64,000 nt of DNA from Chryseobacterium sp. C-71 (GTDB lineage Bacteria; Bacteroidota; Bacteroidia; Flavobacteriales; Weeksellaceae). The first letter of the stretch is position 1. Every line of letters begins with the position of its first letter. The position numbers and the translations under genes are program-made. The DNA lies in NCBI RefSeq assembly GCF_020911865.1, contig NZ_CP087131.1, positions 992,001 through 1,056,000 on the forward strand, given 5' to 3'. Shown one piece after another: positions 1 to 9,098 of the stretch. Below the pieces are notes generated by a model. That model was not told the DNA's origin and did not search any database. It saw only the letters and a list, made by a program, of their open reading frames with translations.

Positions 1-768
1 GTAAGCTTCCTGTGTCGCTTGCCAATTCCCGGTATTTCTTGAAGCCGGGGAATAGCCTAAACTACCGTCATTGTTCATAATTCCGATCACTGCATTTTCA
101 AACTTTCTCGTTGGGCAAGGAGTCAGTTTTTTATCTACAAAAACCTCAACAATGTTTGTTGTTTCGTTAAGGACGATTTGAGACGATGAGCGATCTGTAC
201 AACCCGATACCCTTCCGTCATAAAAATTAATCACAAATTTTCTGTAAGGCGCAGCTCCTACCGTTGAATAATAAATTTCTGAAGAATCTCCGGCTGCAAA
301 AACCATATCATGATACACCCCAAAAATTGAATTTTTCGGAAGACTCACATTCGGATTTTGCCAAAAAACATTGGGATAATTGATATTTCCAAGCTGGCTG
401 AGATCAAAAGTGACCATTCCGTTAGAACCCACCACAAGTGCATTAAAATTTTGATTGAAGAAACAAAACGAGAAAGGAAGATCCAATTTTACGGCAAAAG
501 CATCATCAAAATTGGCATTCAAAGGCGTTCCCTGGTTTAAAGGAGCTGCGGGATTATAAACTTCTGGGGTCACGGCATAACTTGAAGTCTGTTTCAGCAC
601 AGGAAATTCTGCATGAAGCTGAATACAACCGTTAGCATCCAGATCGTTGGTACACGTTACATGGAAATTTTCGTTTCCCGAAGCATCTTTAATCTTTACC
701 TGAAGTGGAGTTTGGGAAAAGACCGATATTAAAATTAATAAAAATACAACCGATAAATATTTTTTCAT
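1..768 (-). CDS. Secreted protein, N-terminal part (runs off the window start)
   Basis: The reading frame is open from an ATG at 768 down to the window edge (256 codons, no stop). The first ~20 residues (MKKYLSVVFLLILISVFSQ) form a typical Sec signal peptide, cleaved before TPLQV. The mature part has beta-rich sequence with Cys-containing loops (VTCTNDLDANGC, SGCTDRSS) and an NGMVTFDL stretch, in the style of large Bacteroidota surface proteins that carry a C-terminal type IX secretion or gliding-motility sorting domain. That C-terminus is outside the window, so secretion by T9SS is inference. The function is unknown. Confidence 0.75.
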   Translation of the reverse strand, partial: MKKYLSVVFLLILISVFSQTPLQVKIKDASGNENFHVTCTNDLDANGCIQLHAEFPVLKQTSSYAVTPEVYNPAAPLNQGTPLNANFDDAFAVKLDLPFSFCFFNQNFNALVVGSNGMVTFDLSQLGNINYPNVFWQNPNVSLPKNSIFGVYHDMVFAAGDSSEIYYSTVGAAPYRKFVINFYDGRVSGCTDRSSSQIVLNETTNIVEVFVDKKLTPCPTRKFENAVIGIMNNDGSLGYSPASRNTGNWQATQEAY

Positions 769-905
769 ACACACAGAATGGATTAAAATTTAATTAAACA
801 ATAATAATTATAAATAAATATTTTACAAACATAAAACATTTTTAATGTATTATAAATAATATTAAATAATTATTTGTCTAAAATTAATATTGGGTTAAAT
901 AAAAA

Positions 906-929
906 AAGCTACCTCAATTGAGATAGCTT
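906..929 (-). terminator. Rho-independent terminator of the 953-1252 gene
   Basis: Arms aagctacctc and gagatagctt pair around an AATT loop with one G-T wobble. On the minus strand the hairpin is followed by a T-run (forward A-run at about 899-907), just past the stop of the acidic protein gene. Confidence 0.7.
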
Positions 930-952
930 AAATTTTTATACTTTTAATCCTA

Positions 953-1252
953 CTAGCTTACGATATCATCGTTCTCTTCTTCGTGATCGTCTTCATTATC
1001 GCTCTGGCTGTAAAAATCATTTTCCTCATCCGGAAGCTGATCTGTAATCTGCTCAAAATTGTCATCATCTTCTGCACCGGGAACATCTAGCCCGAAAGGC
1101 ATTCCGTTATTTACATGATTGGGATTGATGATTGGATTTCCGTCGCCGTCCAAAGGAATATGCTCTTCTTTATTGAAAATGTCTTCACCCGGATTGTAAT
1201 CCATTTCTTGTAAATTTCTTTCTTGCTCTTCAGTATTGTCTTGTGGAATCAT
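953..1252 (-). CDS. Small very acidic protein of unknown function
   Basis: This 99-residue protein begins MIPQDNTEEQ and is rich in Asp, Glu, Asn and Gln, ending in an acidic tail (DNEDDHEEENDD). It has no signal peptide, membrane segment or recognisable domain. It is probably a cytoplasmic disordered protein. A good terminator follows it, which supports its being a real transcription unit. I do not recognise a named family. Confidence 0.6.
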   Translation of the reverse strand: MIPQDNTEEQERNLQEMDYNPGEDIFNKEEHIPLDGDGNPIINPNHVNNGMPFGLDVPGAEDDDNFEQITDQLPDEENDFYSQSDNEDDHEEENDDIVS

Positions 1253-1308
1253 AATATTATTTTTAGTGTTGTAAGTGATAAGACAAAAATGATTCCAAGA
1301 TTCGATTA

Positions 1309-2280
1309 TTATTGATAAACTTCAGGATTTGCACAATGCGGCATTTTTTCACCTTTAGAGAAAGCAATTAAATTTTCTGCTGCTAATTTTGCCATTCCGT
1401 TTCTCGCTTCAATTGTTGCCGAACCAATATGAGGCAAAACACATACATTAGAAAGTTTCAGAATAGGATCGTTATCTTTAATAGGTTCGGGATTCGTCAC
1501 ATCCAAACCAGCTCCCCAAATTTTTTCTGAAACCAATGCATTATATAAATCTTTCTGATTATGAAAACCTCCTCTTGCGGTATTGATGAAAATCGCATTA
1601 GATTTCATTTTTTCAAAAACAGATTTATTGAAAAGTTCAGAATGTTCTTCCGTAAAATTAGCATGAATACTCAAAACATCAGACTGACTCACCAATTCCT
1701 CGAACGAAACGTACTTTGCGCCGAGTTCTTTTTCAGCTTCTTCGTTATGACTTCTGTTATGATAAATAATATTCATATCAAAAGCTTTCTTGCACTTTTC
1801 AGCCATCTCATAACCAATTCTTCCCAACCCAAAAACACCTAAAGTTTTTCCGTATAATTCTTGACCTAGCTCGTGAAGCGGATCAAATTCTCCCCAATCA
1901 CCGTCTTTCACCTTTTGAAAATAGTAACTTGCTCTTCTTGCGACTGACTGCATTAATAAAAATGCAACATCAGAAGTTGCTTTGCTTAGAACTTCCGGTG
2001 TATTTCCTACAGGAATATTTCTCTCGTTAGCTTCATTGATGTCCACATGGTCAAAACCAACAGAATACAATGCAATTGCTTTTACATTTGGGAATTTCTC
2101 AAAAAAATCTTTATCATATTTATTTTGTCCTACGTTGAGAATTGCGTCTGTATTTTTACAATGTTCTAACCATTCTTCCTGCGTTAAATCTGGATTTTCT
2201 GAAACAGTAACGTCCAGACCTGCTTCTTCCAGCATTGTAATTCCTATTTCGGGAATTCTTTTATTGATGAATACTTTCAT
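1309..2280 (-). CDS. D-isomer-specific 2-hydroxyacid dehydrogenase
   Basis: The protein has 323 residues, the usual length of the family. It reduces 2-oxoacids (glyoxylate, hydroxypyruvate or similar) with NAD(P)H. The nucleotide-binding motif GLGRIG lies at 151-156, followed by the Rossmann second strand ending YHNRS, where the basic residues suggest NADPH preference. The catalytic triad is visible as Arg236 (NTARGG), Glu265 (NPEP) and His284 (LPHIGS). The substrate cannot be told from sequence; glyoxylate/hydroxypyruvate reductase is the closest guess. It is a single transcription unit. Confidence 0.88.
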   Translation of the reverse strand: MKVFINKRIPEIGITMLEEAGLDVTVSENPDLTQEEWLEHCKNTDAILNVGQNKYDKDFFEKFPNVKAIALYSVGFDHVDINEANERNIPVGNTPEVLSKATSDVAFLLMQSVARRASYYFQKVKDGDWGEFDPLHELGQELYGKTLGVFGLGRIGYEMAEKCKKAFDMNIIYHNRSHNEEAEKELGAKYVSFEELVSQSDVLSIHANFTEEHSELFNKSVFEKMKSNAIFINTARGGFHNQKDLYNALVSEKIWGAGLDVTNPEPIKDNDPILKLSNVCVLPHIGSATIEARNGMAKLAAENLIAFSKGEKMPHCANPEVYQ

Positions 2281-2310
2281 TATTTTTATGATTATTTATT
2301 TCAAATAAAA

Positions 2311-2337
2311 AACCTCACAACTTTTAAAAGTGAGGTT
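2311..2337 (-). terminator. Terminator of the pcm-DUF1801 unit
   Basis: Perfect arms aacctcac and gtgaggtt enclose an 11-base loop. An A-run on the forward strand just left of it gives the minus-strand T-tail. Confidence 0.7.
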
Positions 2338-2376
2338 AAATTATGATTAATTGCTTCAATTTTCGTTCCGAAAAAG

Positions 2377-2772
2377 TTATTTTAGTCTCACTAGTTCACC
2401 TTTTCTTTTCACAATATTCTTATAATCCCATTGAATTTCTGTAGATTTTCCGAGCCAACGCTTCAAATCAACTTCATCAATTTCAGTTTTATCATTAAAA
2501 AACACTGAAGCATCTTGAAATTTTTCACCTTCCACATTCAGTTCTTCCTCATTAAAAGATTTTCCGCTCCAAAACATGAGACGGATTCCTTTTTTCTGTT
2601 TGCTGTAACCAACGATTGGATTTCCTTCTAAAAACCAGACGGGATGTGCATGCCAGATTTTATTTTCCGAATCTCTTAATTCTAAGTCAATAATTTTTGA
2701 AAGTAAAGCACAGATTTCCTGATCTGAATCAGATTGCTTTTCGTTGTAATCAAGAATATCCGGATTGATCAT
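2377..2772 (-). CDS. DUF1801 domain protein (YdhG-like)
   Basis: This 131-residue protein has the DUF1801 pattern: an N-terminal helix region (DQEICALLSKIIDLE), the core W-HAHPVWFLEGNPIVGYSKQKKG, then MFWSGKSF. The family includes YdhG, suggested as a frataxin-like iron chaperone in Bacillus, but its biochemical role in Bacteroidota is not established. Its ATG lies 3 bases after the pcm stop, so the two are very likely co-transcribed. Confidence 0.75.
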   Translation of the reverse strand: MINPDILDYNEKQSDSDQEICALLSKIIDLELRDSENKIWHAHPVWFLEGNPIVGYSKQKKGIRLMFWSGKSFNEEELNVEGEKFQDASVFFNDKTEIDEVDLKRWLGKSTEIQWDYKNIVKRKGELVRLK

Positions 2773-2775
2773 GAT

Positions 2776-3429
2776 TTATTGATTAGTATTATTTAACATC
2801 GGTACAAATTTATATGCACCAAACTCTTCTTTTTCAATTTCAGTAGGTGAAATTTTTGTAAATCTGTATAAAACCTGCTCGTCCGTAGGACCTAATGGAA
2901 TGACCATTTTTCCGCCAACTTTTAATTGTTTTAATAATTCTGTCGGTAAAACTGCAGCTCCGCAAGTCACAATGATTTTATCAAAAGGCGCAAAAGTCGG
3001 AAGCCCGGCAAAGCCATCCCCAAAACTCTGAAACTTTGGATACAAATGCAATTCTCTGAATTTCTTTTTAGAATAATCAAACAAATCTTTCTGCCTCTCA
3101 ATCGTATACACCAAACCTTTCATAGCTAATAAAACGGCAGTCTGATAACCGCAACCAGTACCAATTTCAAGAACTTTTTCTCCTTGTTTCAACTGTAAAA
3201 GTTCCGACTGCTCTGCTACCGTCGAAGGATGCGAAATTGTCTGATGAGCCAAAATAGGAAATGCACGGTCTTCATAAGCAAAATCTTCAAAAATACTTTC
3301 GATAAAAAGATGTCTCGGAATCTCATTCATCGCAGAAAGTACATTCTCGTCAGAAATCCCAATTTGCTGGCGTAGATAATTGATTAAATTCCTTCTTTTC
3401 CCTTTGTGTACAAATGAATCGTGCGTCAT
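2776..3429 (-). CDS. pcm: Protein-L-isoaspartate O-methyltransferase
   Basis: The enzyme methylates isoaspartyl residues in aged proteins using SAM, starting their repair. It has 217 residues, normal for the family. The PCMT signature QTISHPST is at 63-70 and SAM motif I VLEIGTGCGY at 86-95, followed by the acidic strand end (YTIERQ) and FDKIIVTCGA. It is the first gene of a two-gene unit with the DUF1801 gene and is divergent from the Gfo/Idh oxidoreductase gene. Confidence 0.92.
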   Translation of the reverse strand: MTHDSFVHKGKRRNLINYLRQQIGISDENVLSAMNEIPRHLFIESIFEDFAYEDRAFPILAHQTISHPSTVAEQSELLQLKQGEKVLEIGTGCGYQTAVLLAMKGLVYTIERQKDLFDYSKKKFRELHLYPKFQSFGDGFAGLPTFAPFDKIIVTCGAAVLPTELLKQLKVGGKMVIPLGPTDEQVLYRFTKISPTEIEKEEFGAYKFVPMLNNTNQ

Positions 3430-3561
3430 CAGATCGTTGTTATTAGTTAGCAGGCGCTAGTTTATCACAAAAATACTAAAACAATCATTATTTGTCAACC
3501 TAAAACCTATCATCAGTTTCCGAATATCTAAAATTACTATATTTACAAAAATTAAAAAGCT

Positions 3562-4524
3562 ATGTTGAAAGCAGGTTTGGTAGGTGCCGGACATTTGGGA
3601 AAAATACATTTACGACTTCTCAATCAGTCTGATAAATATGAATTTATCGGTTTCCACGATAAGGATGCAGAAAATGGTAAAAAACTGGAAGCCGAATTTG
3701 GTTACAAATATTTTGAAAACCTTGAAGATTTGTTAAGTCAAATCGACATGTTGGATATTGTAACACCAACGCTTTATCATTATGATTACGCTCTGAAAGC
3801 CATCGATAAAGGTCTTCATTTTTTCATAGAAAAACCAATTACCCAAACGCTTGAACAGGCAGAAGAAATTCTTTATAAATGTCGTGAATTTGGCATCAAA
3901 GCACAGGTAGGACACGTTGAAAGGTACAATCCTGCATTTATCGGAGCTAAAGATTATATTCAGAATCCGATGTTTATTGAAATTCACCGTCTGGCAGAAT
4001 TTAATCCTCGCGGGACTGATGTTTCAGTGGTTTTAGACTTAATGATTCACGATCTGGATATTTTATTGAGTGTTGTAAAATCTAGAGTTAAAAAAATTCA
4101 CGCAAGTGGCGTTTGTGTGGTAAGCAAAAGCCCAGATATTGCCAACGCAAGAATCGAGTTTGAAAACGGATGTGTTGCCAACTTGACCACTTCAAGAATA
4201 TCCATGAAAGCGATGAGAAAAAGCAGATTTTTCCAAAAAGACGCTTATGTTTCTGTAGATTTCTTAGAGAAAAAAGCGGAAGTGATCAGAATGAAAGACG
4301 CTCCAGAGAACCCTACTCCATTTGATATGATTATAGAGAATGCTGAAGGTGAGAAAAATCAGATTTTGTTTGAATATCCAAACATTCAGCCTAATAATGC
4401 AATATTGGATGAATTAAATTCTTTCGCAGATGCCATTTTAGAAGATAAAAATGTGGAAGTTTCTCTGGAAGACGGAACTGAAGCGTTGAAAGTTGCTCTA
4501 GAGATTATGAAACTGATCAGTTAA
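3562..4524 (+). CDS. Gfo/Idh/MocA family oxidoreductase
   Basis: The protein has 320 residues. The N-terminal Rossmann fold has GAGHLGKIH at 8-16, the family motif EKPITQT (about 92-98) containing the conserved Lys-Pro, and GHVERYNPAF near 117-126. The C-terminal domain is alpha/beta as in glucose-fructose oxidoreductase. It acts on an unidentified sugar or sugar-nucleotide. The closest style is UDP-N-acetylglucosamine 3-dehydrogenase-like enzymes, but this is not certain. Its TAA is directly followed by the GTG start of the next gene. Confidence 0.85.
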   Translation: MLKAGLVGAGHLGKIHLRLLNQSDKYEFIGFHDKDAENGKKLEAEFGYKYFENLEDLLSQIDMLDIVTPTLYHYDYALKAIDKGLHFFIEKPITQTLEQAEEILYKCREFGIKAQVGHVERYNPAFIGAKDYIQNPMFIEIHRLAEFNPRGTDVSVVLDLMIHDLDILLSVVKSRVKKIHASGVCVVSKSPDIANARIEFENGCVANLTTSRISMKAMRKSRFFQKDAYVSVDFLEKKAEVIRMKDAPENPTPFDMIIENAEGEKNQILFEYPNIQPNNAILDELNSFADAILEDKNVEVSLEDGTEALKVALEIMKLIS

Positions 4525-4881
4525 GTGAAACAAGGTTTTTTCATTATTATATCAATACTTTTAGTTGCTTGTGATAAAAGTAGCAGTCTCTCTTGTGAGC
4601 AACAGCATGAAAAAGCCAAAAATGATTTTAAGAACAATAAATTTGTTTATTATGATTATCTTCAATCAGATAAAAGTTTTGACAGAAAGGAGTACAGCCG
4701 GCTTTTGAAAGAGAATCAAATTACTCTCGACACCTTATTTCCCGCAGGATGTATACCTTCTTCTCAAACAGAAATAAATGAGAATTGCTATAAAAATATG
4801 ATGAATAGTAATATAAATGCCAAATTTGGAAATCAATTTTTCGATAGTTTGCGGTTAAAATCTACAATCAAAAATAATTAA
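4525..4881 (+). CDS. Small putative lipoprotein with GTG start
   Basis: The 118-residue protein starts with GTG on the base after the upstream stop codon, so it is probably translationally coupled. The N-terminus KQGFFIIISILLVACDKSS is a lipoprotein signal peptide with lipobox LVAC. The remainder is hydrophilic with three or four further Cys (SCEQQ, GCIPS, NCYKN). No family is recognised. A strong terminator directly follows. Confidence 0.65.
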   Translation: MKQGFFIIISILLVACDKSSSLSCEQQHEKAKNDFKNNKFVYYDYLQSDKSFDRKEYSRLLKENQITLDTLFPAGCIPSSQTEINENCYKNMMNSNINAKFGNQFFDSLRLKSTIKNN

Positions 4882-4908
4882 AACGGAATTAAATAATTCC
4901 GTTTTTTG
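4882..4908 (+). terminator. Terminator after the lipoprotein gene
   Basis: Perfect 9-bp arms aacggaatt and aattccgtt flank a 4-base loop and are followed by a T6 run. Confidence 0.85.
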
Positions 4909-4956
4909 TTTTGATAAACTTATTTTTAAATAGGATTTTTTTCAACAATTTTTAAA

Positions 4957-4964
4957 TATATTTG
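4957..4964 (+). promoter_or_regulatory. Bacteroidota -7 promoter element (TATATTTG) of the GH5 gene
   Basis: The sequence matches the Bacteroidota TAnnTTTG consensus exactly and lies about 50 bases before the ATG at 5013. It overlaps a possible in-frame TTG at 4962, which argues that translation starts at 5013. Confidence 0.5.
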
Positions 4965-5012
4965 TTAAAATCAAAATACTCAAAACTCCCCTCATATTTA
5001 AAAATCAATCCA

Positions 5013-6734
5013 ATGAAAAGAACCATCCTATTATCCGCACTTTTATTGTCTCAATTTGGGACATCGCAATTATTAAAAACCGACGGAAAAAAAATTGTAA
5101 ACGACAAAGGAGAAAATATTCAATTAAGAGGCCTAGGTTTGGGAGGCTGGATGTTACAGGAAGGCTACATGCTGAAAACGGCAGATTTTGCAGGTCCGCA
5201 ATTTAAAATCAAAGAAAAAATTGCCGATTTGATTGGTCAGGAAGGAATGGAAAATTTTTACAAGGCTTACCTGAAAAACGGAATTACAAAGCAGGACATT
5301 GATTTTTTAGCAAAATCAGGTTTCAATTCTATCAGACTTCCGATGCACTATAACTTATACACTTTACCCATCGAAAAAGAAGAGGTAAAAGGTCAAAACA
5401 CCTGGTTGGAAGAAGGTTTTAAAATGACCGATGACTTATTGAAATGGTGCAAAGACAACAAAATTTATTTAATACTTGACCTTCACGCTGTTCCGGGCGG
5501 GCAGGGAAATGATGCGAATATTTCAGACAATGACAAATCCAAACCTTCACTTTGGGAAAATGAAGACAATCAAAAGAAAACCATTGCTCTTTGGAAAAAA
5601 TTAGCAGAAAGATACAAAGATGAACCCTGGATTGGAGGTTATGATTTAATCAACGAACCCAATATCAACTTCACCGGAAAAAACCCGAATGGTACAGACG
5701 AAATGTCGAACGCTCCACTTTGGAAATTACAGAAAGAAATTACAGAAGCCATCCGTGAGGTTGACAAAAAACACATTATTTTTCTTGAAGGAAACGGATG
5801 GGGAAATAATTATAACGGGTTAATCCCAATTTGGGATGACAATATGGCTTTCAGTTTCCATAAATATTGGAATTACAACAATGATGAGACCTTAAAGTTC
5901 GCTTTAGATCTGAGAGAAAAACACAATATGCCAATTTGGTTGGGCGAAACGGGAGAAAATTCAAACGTTTGGTTTACAGAACTGATTCAGCTTTTAGACA
6001 AACATAATATTGGCTATGCCTTTTGGCCAATGAAAAAAATCGATAACATTGCAGGAATTACCAATGTAAAAATCACTCCTGAATATCAAAAATTGTTAAA
6101 TTACTGGAAAAACGGAGGCGAAAAACCATCCAAAGAATTCGCAACCAAAGCATTGATGCAGATTGCAGAAAATTATAAATTCAGCAATGTCGAAATTAAA
6201 AACGACGTGATCGATGCGATGTTCAGACAGACGAAAGATAACTCAACAAAACCTTTTAAAAATCACCAAGCTCCCGGAAAGGTGAACGCAACTGATTATG
6301 ATTTGGGGCAAATAGGTTCTGCTTATCAGGATAAAGATTTCATCAATCTTTGGGTGAGTGACGCTGCAAAAAGATCTGAATGGAATTCAGGAAATCAACT
6401 CAGAAATGACGGAGTTGATATTTATAAAACAAAAGACAACAATTATTACGTTGGAAAAACGGAAAGCGGAGAATGGCTTCAGTACACTATCAATTCGAAA
6501 ACGGATCGAGCTTATAGTTTTGAGATAAAATATGCAAGCGCTAAAGACGGGAAAATCAGAATTGAAGATGGTTCAGGAAAACAATTATCAACGCTATCTT
6601 TACAATCTACCGGTGGAAATGAAACTTGGAAAACAACTTCTATCAAAGAAATTAACCTTAAAAAGGGAGAAAATAAAATCAGGATTTATTTTGAAAACTA
6701 TGGCATTAATATAAATTCTTTTGAATTGAAATAA
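5013..6734 (+). CDS. Secreted GH5 family glucanase with C-terminal CBM6-type domain
   Basis: The protein has 573 residues from the ATG at 5013, chosen because a signal peptide (MKRTILLSALLLSQFGTSQ) begins there and a promoter element overlaps the alternative upstream TTG. The GH5 (cellulase/exo-1,3-glucanase) domain spans about 20-390. The acid/base Glu215 is in DLINEPN and the nucleophile Glu312 in WLGETGEN; FHKYW (about 282) is also typical. Residues about 430-573 form a jelly-roll CBM6-like module (NYYVGKTESGEWLQYTI near 490, aromatic binding residues). It probably hydrolyses exported beta-glucans. The exact linkage is not known. Confidence 0.88.
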   Translation: MKRTILLSALLLSQFGTSQLLKTDGKKIVNDKGENIQLRGLGLGGWMLQEGYMLKTADFAGPQFKIKEKIADLIGQEGMENFYKAYLKNGITKQDIDFLAKSGFNSIRLPMHYNLYTLPIEKEEVKGQNTWLEEGFKMTDDLLKWCKDNKIYLILDLHAVPGGQGNDANISDNDKSKPSLWENEDNQKKTIALWKKLAERYKDEPWIGGYDLINEPNINFTGKNPNGTDEMSNAPLWKLQKEITEAIREVDKKHIIFLEGNGWGNNYNGLIPIWDDNMAFSFHKYWNYNNDETLKFALDLREKHNMPIWLGETGENSNVWFTELIQLLDKHNIGYAFWPMKKIDNIAGITNVKITPEYQKLLNYWKNGGEKPSKEFATKALMQIAENYKFSNVEIKNDVIDAMFRQTKDNSTKPFKNHQAPGKVNATDYDLGQIGSAYQDKDFINLWVSDAAKRSEWNSGNQLRNDGVDIYKTKDNNYYVGKTESGEWLQYTINSKTDRAYSFEIKYASAKDGKIRIEDGSGKQLSTLSLQSTGGNETWKTTSIKEINLKKGENKIRIYFENYGININSFELK

Positions 6735-6752
6735 TAAAAAATATTAAATTGC

Positions 6753-6784
6753 AAATCCCTTTTAGAATCTAAAAGGGATTTATT
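6753..6784 (+). terminator. Terminator of the GH5 gene
   Basis: The 12-bp arms aaatccctttta and taaaagggattt are perfect, with a 5-base loop and a T-rich tail. Confidence 0.85.
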
Positions 6785-6815
6785 TTAAACAAAAATTTCC
6801 GCTAAAAATCTTCGT

Positions 6816-7694
6816 ATGAAAAAAATAATTCTGCTGTTTCTTTTGATTTCTACTGTTAGTTTTGGACAAAAATTAAGTCTGCACGATAAAATCAACGTCA
6901 TTCTTTTAAATAAAAAAGCCACAGTAGGAGTTTCCGTATTGGGCTTTGAGAATGGTTTTACATACAATAGAAACGCAGACAAAAAACTTCCGATGCAGAG
7001 TGTATTTAAATTCCATATTGCAGCAGCTGTTTTGGATTTTGTGGATAAAGGAAAACTTTCATTAGATCAGAAAATTCATTTAGACCAATCTAATTTGCTT
7101 GAAAATACCTGGTCTCCTCTTCGAGACAAGTATCCAAATGGCGGTGTAGAAGTTCCTTTAAGTGAAATTTTAGAACTGACTGTTGCGAAAAGCGACAACA
7201 ATGGATGCGATATCATGTTAAAACTGCTCGGAGGTACAAAAACTGTTCAGAAATTTTTTGATTCTAAAGGTGTGAAAGGTTTTCAGATCAAATACAATGA
7301 AGCTGAAATGCACAAAGATTGGAATGTGCAATATAAAAATTACAGCACCACACAATCTGCTGTTGATGTTTTGAAAAAATTCTATGACGGGAAATTACTT
7401 TCAAAAAAATCAACAGATTATTTAATGAATGTCATGCTTTCAACCTCTACAGGATTGAATAAATTAGTCGAGCAACTTCCGAAAAACACGCCTGTTGCAA
7501 GAAAAACGGGAGCTTCAGGGAAAAATGATGCAGGATTAACAGGTGCAGAAAATGAGATTGCTATTGTCACTTTACCCAACGGAAAACATTACGCAATTGC
7601 CGTATTTGTAAGCAATTCCACAGAATCTGATGTGGTGAACTGTAAAATAATTTCAGACATTTCAAAAGCAGTTTGGGATGATTTTAGTAAGTAA
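6816..7694 (+). CDS. Class A beta-lactamase, subclass A2
   Basis: The enzyme is exported to the periplasm and hydrolyses beta-lactams. It has 292 residues with a signal peptide (about 1-18). Motifs: active-site Ser62-Val-Phe-Lys65, SDN at 126-128 in the extended form SDNNGCD, the Omega-loop Glu in EAEM (162-165), and KTG at 230-232. SDNNGCD and the overall shape are typical of the Bacteroidota subclass A2 enzymes (CGA, CIA, CME, VEB, PER relatives). It sits between housekeeping-type genes without mobile elements nearby, so it is probably the intrinsic chromosomal enzyme. The spectrum cannot be read from sequence. Confidence 0.9.
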   Translation: MKKIILLFLLISTVSFGQKLSLHDKINVILLNKKATVGVSVLGFENGFTYNRNADKKLPMQSVFKFHIAAAVLDFVDKGKLSLDQKIHLDQSNLLENTWSPLRDKYPNGGVEVPLSEILELTVAKSDNNGCDIMLKLLGGTKTVQKFFDSKGVKGFQIKYNEAEMHKDWNVQYKNYSTTQSAVDVLKKFYDGKLLSKKSTDYLMNVMLSTSTGLNKLVEQLPKNTPVARKTGASGKNDAGLTGAENEIAIVTLPNGKHYAIAVFVSNSTESDVVNCKIISDISKAVWDDFSK

Positions 7695-7724
7695 ATATTA
7701 AAGCTTATTTTTAAAACAAATTTT

Positions 7725-8147
7725 ATGAAAAAAATAATATTATCATTCGCACTATTTAGCTGTGCACTTTTTCTTGCGCAGAAAAGCGAAAGCTATCTAA
7801 AACTAAGTTACAGCAGCATGTGTTGCGGAACTCCCTCCACTGCTCCTGTGATGAATTATATTGAAAGTTTTCAAGGTAAATCTAAAGCAAAAAAGGTTGA
7901 GATTTTCAGAAAATCCGGCTTAGGAAGAGAAGGTGAATTTGCATTGTATATCGGGATTGACGCACTTCCAAAAAGTAAGAGAATTAAATTTGTAAAAGGT
8001 TTGGAAACTACCGTCAATTCGCAAAACAATTCAAGAGACAAAAACAGCGGCGGAACTGTTTTTTTCACAAGCTCTGAACTTGTGAAGAAAAATGATTTAA
8101 CTCAAATAAAAAATTTAATTTCATATAAAAAAGAACAATTAAAATGA
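7725..8147 (+). CDS. Exported protein of unknown function
   Basis: The 140-residue protein has a clear signal peptide (MKKIILSFALFSCALFLAQ). The mature part starts with KSESYLKLSYSSMCCGTPS, with a notable Cys pair, then mixed alpha/beta sequence. No family is recognised. It lies 30 bases after the beta-lactamase gene and its end overlaps the next gene start by four bases (ATGA), suggesting co-transcription with both neighbours. Confidence 0.65.
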   Translation: MKKIILSFALFSCALFLAQKSESYLKLSYSSMCCGTPSTAPVMNYIESFQGKSKAKKVEIFRKSGLGREGEFALYIGIDALPKSKRIKFVKGLETTVNSQNNSRDKNSGGTVFFTSSELVKKNDLTQIKNLISYKKEQLK

Positions 8148-9037
8148 TCAAAAACATTGTAGTTATCGGGGCTGGAACCATGGGAAATGGTATTGCACAC
8201 ACCTTCGCACAAAGCGGTTTTAGTGTAAATTTGGTAGATGTTTCTCAGGATGCTTTAGACAGAGGATTGAAAACCATCACCACCAACCTTGACAGAATAA
8301 TTGCAAAGGGAAACCTTACAGAAGAACAAAAATCAGAAACTTTAGGAAATATCACAACATTCACTGCGTTGAAAGATGCGGTTACCAATGCAGATTTAGT
8401 GGTGGAAGCAGCTACAGAAAATCAGGATTTAAAACTGAAAATCTTTGCTGAGATGGATGAGTATGCTCCTGAAAACTGCATTTTATCTACCAATACCTCT
8501 TCAATATCTATTACTAAAATTGCATCGGCAACAAAAAGAGCTGATAAAGTGATCGGAATGCACTTTATGAATCCTGTTCCTATCATGAAATTGGTTGAGA
8601 TCATCAAGGGCTACTCTACTTCTAAAGAAACTTTTGATGCCATCTACGAAATGAGTAAAAATTTAGGAAAAGTTCCTGTTGAAGTAAACGACTATCCAGG
8701 GTTTGTAGCCAACAGAATCTTAATGCCGATGATTAATGAATCGATTGAAACTTTATATAATGGCGTTGCCGGAGTAGAGGAAATCGATACCGTAATGAAA
8801 TTAGGGATGGCTCACCCGATGGGACCTTTGCAGTTAGCTGATTTTATTGGTCTTGACGTGTGCTTGGCAATTTTAAATGTGATGTACGATGGTTTCAAAA
8901 ATCCAAAATATGCTCCGAATCCATTATTGGTAAATATGGTAATGGCCGGAAAACTGGGAGTAAAATCCGGAGAAGGTTTTTATGACTATTCTGAAAGCAA
9001 AAAAGCTGAGAAAGTGGCAAAAATGTTTTCAAAATAA
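8144..9037 (+). CDS. 3-hydroxybutyryl-CoA dehydrogenase
   Basis: The enzyme oxidises (S)-3-hydroxyacyl-CoA to 3-oxoacyl-CoA with NAD(P), in beta-oxidation or short-chain fatty acid metabolism. It has 297 residues, typical of the monofunctional short form. The N-terminal Rossmann motif is GAGTMGNGIA (9-18). NTSSISIT and the catalytic region GMHFMNPVPIMKLVE are present, as is the C-terminal domain beginning VNDYPGFVANRI. The start overlaps the upstream gene in an ATGA arrangement. Confidence 0.92.
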   Translation: MIKNIVVIGAGTMGNGIAHTFAQSGFSVNLVDVSQDALDRGLKTITTNLDRIIAKGNLTEEQKSETLGNITTFTALKDAVTNADLVVEAATENQDLKLKIFAEMDEYAPENCILSTNTSSISITKIASATKRADKVIGMHFMNPVPIMKLVEIIKGYSTSKETFDAIYEMSKNLGKVPVEVNDYPGFVANRILMPMINESIETLYNGVAGVEEIDTVMKLGMAHPMGPLQLADFIGLDVCLAILNVMYDGFKNPKYAPNPLLVNMVMAGKLGVKSGEGFYDYSESKKAEKVAKMFSK

Positions 9038-9098
9038 CTTCTTAATTATGAGTTGTGAGTTTTAAGTTATAAATTTGGCTGCAATCTAATGCAACCCG

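Noticed and set aside
4962..5012. TTG start for the GH5 gene
   Set aside because: It overlaps the TATATTTG promoter element and precedes the signal peptide by 17 unlikely residues.
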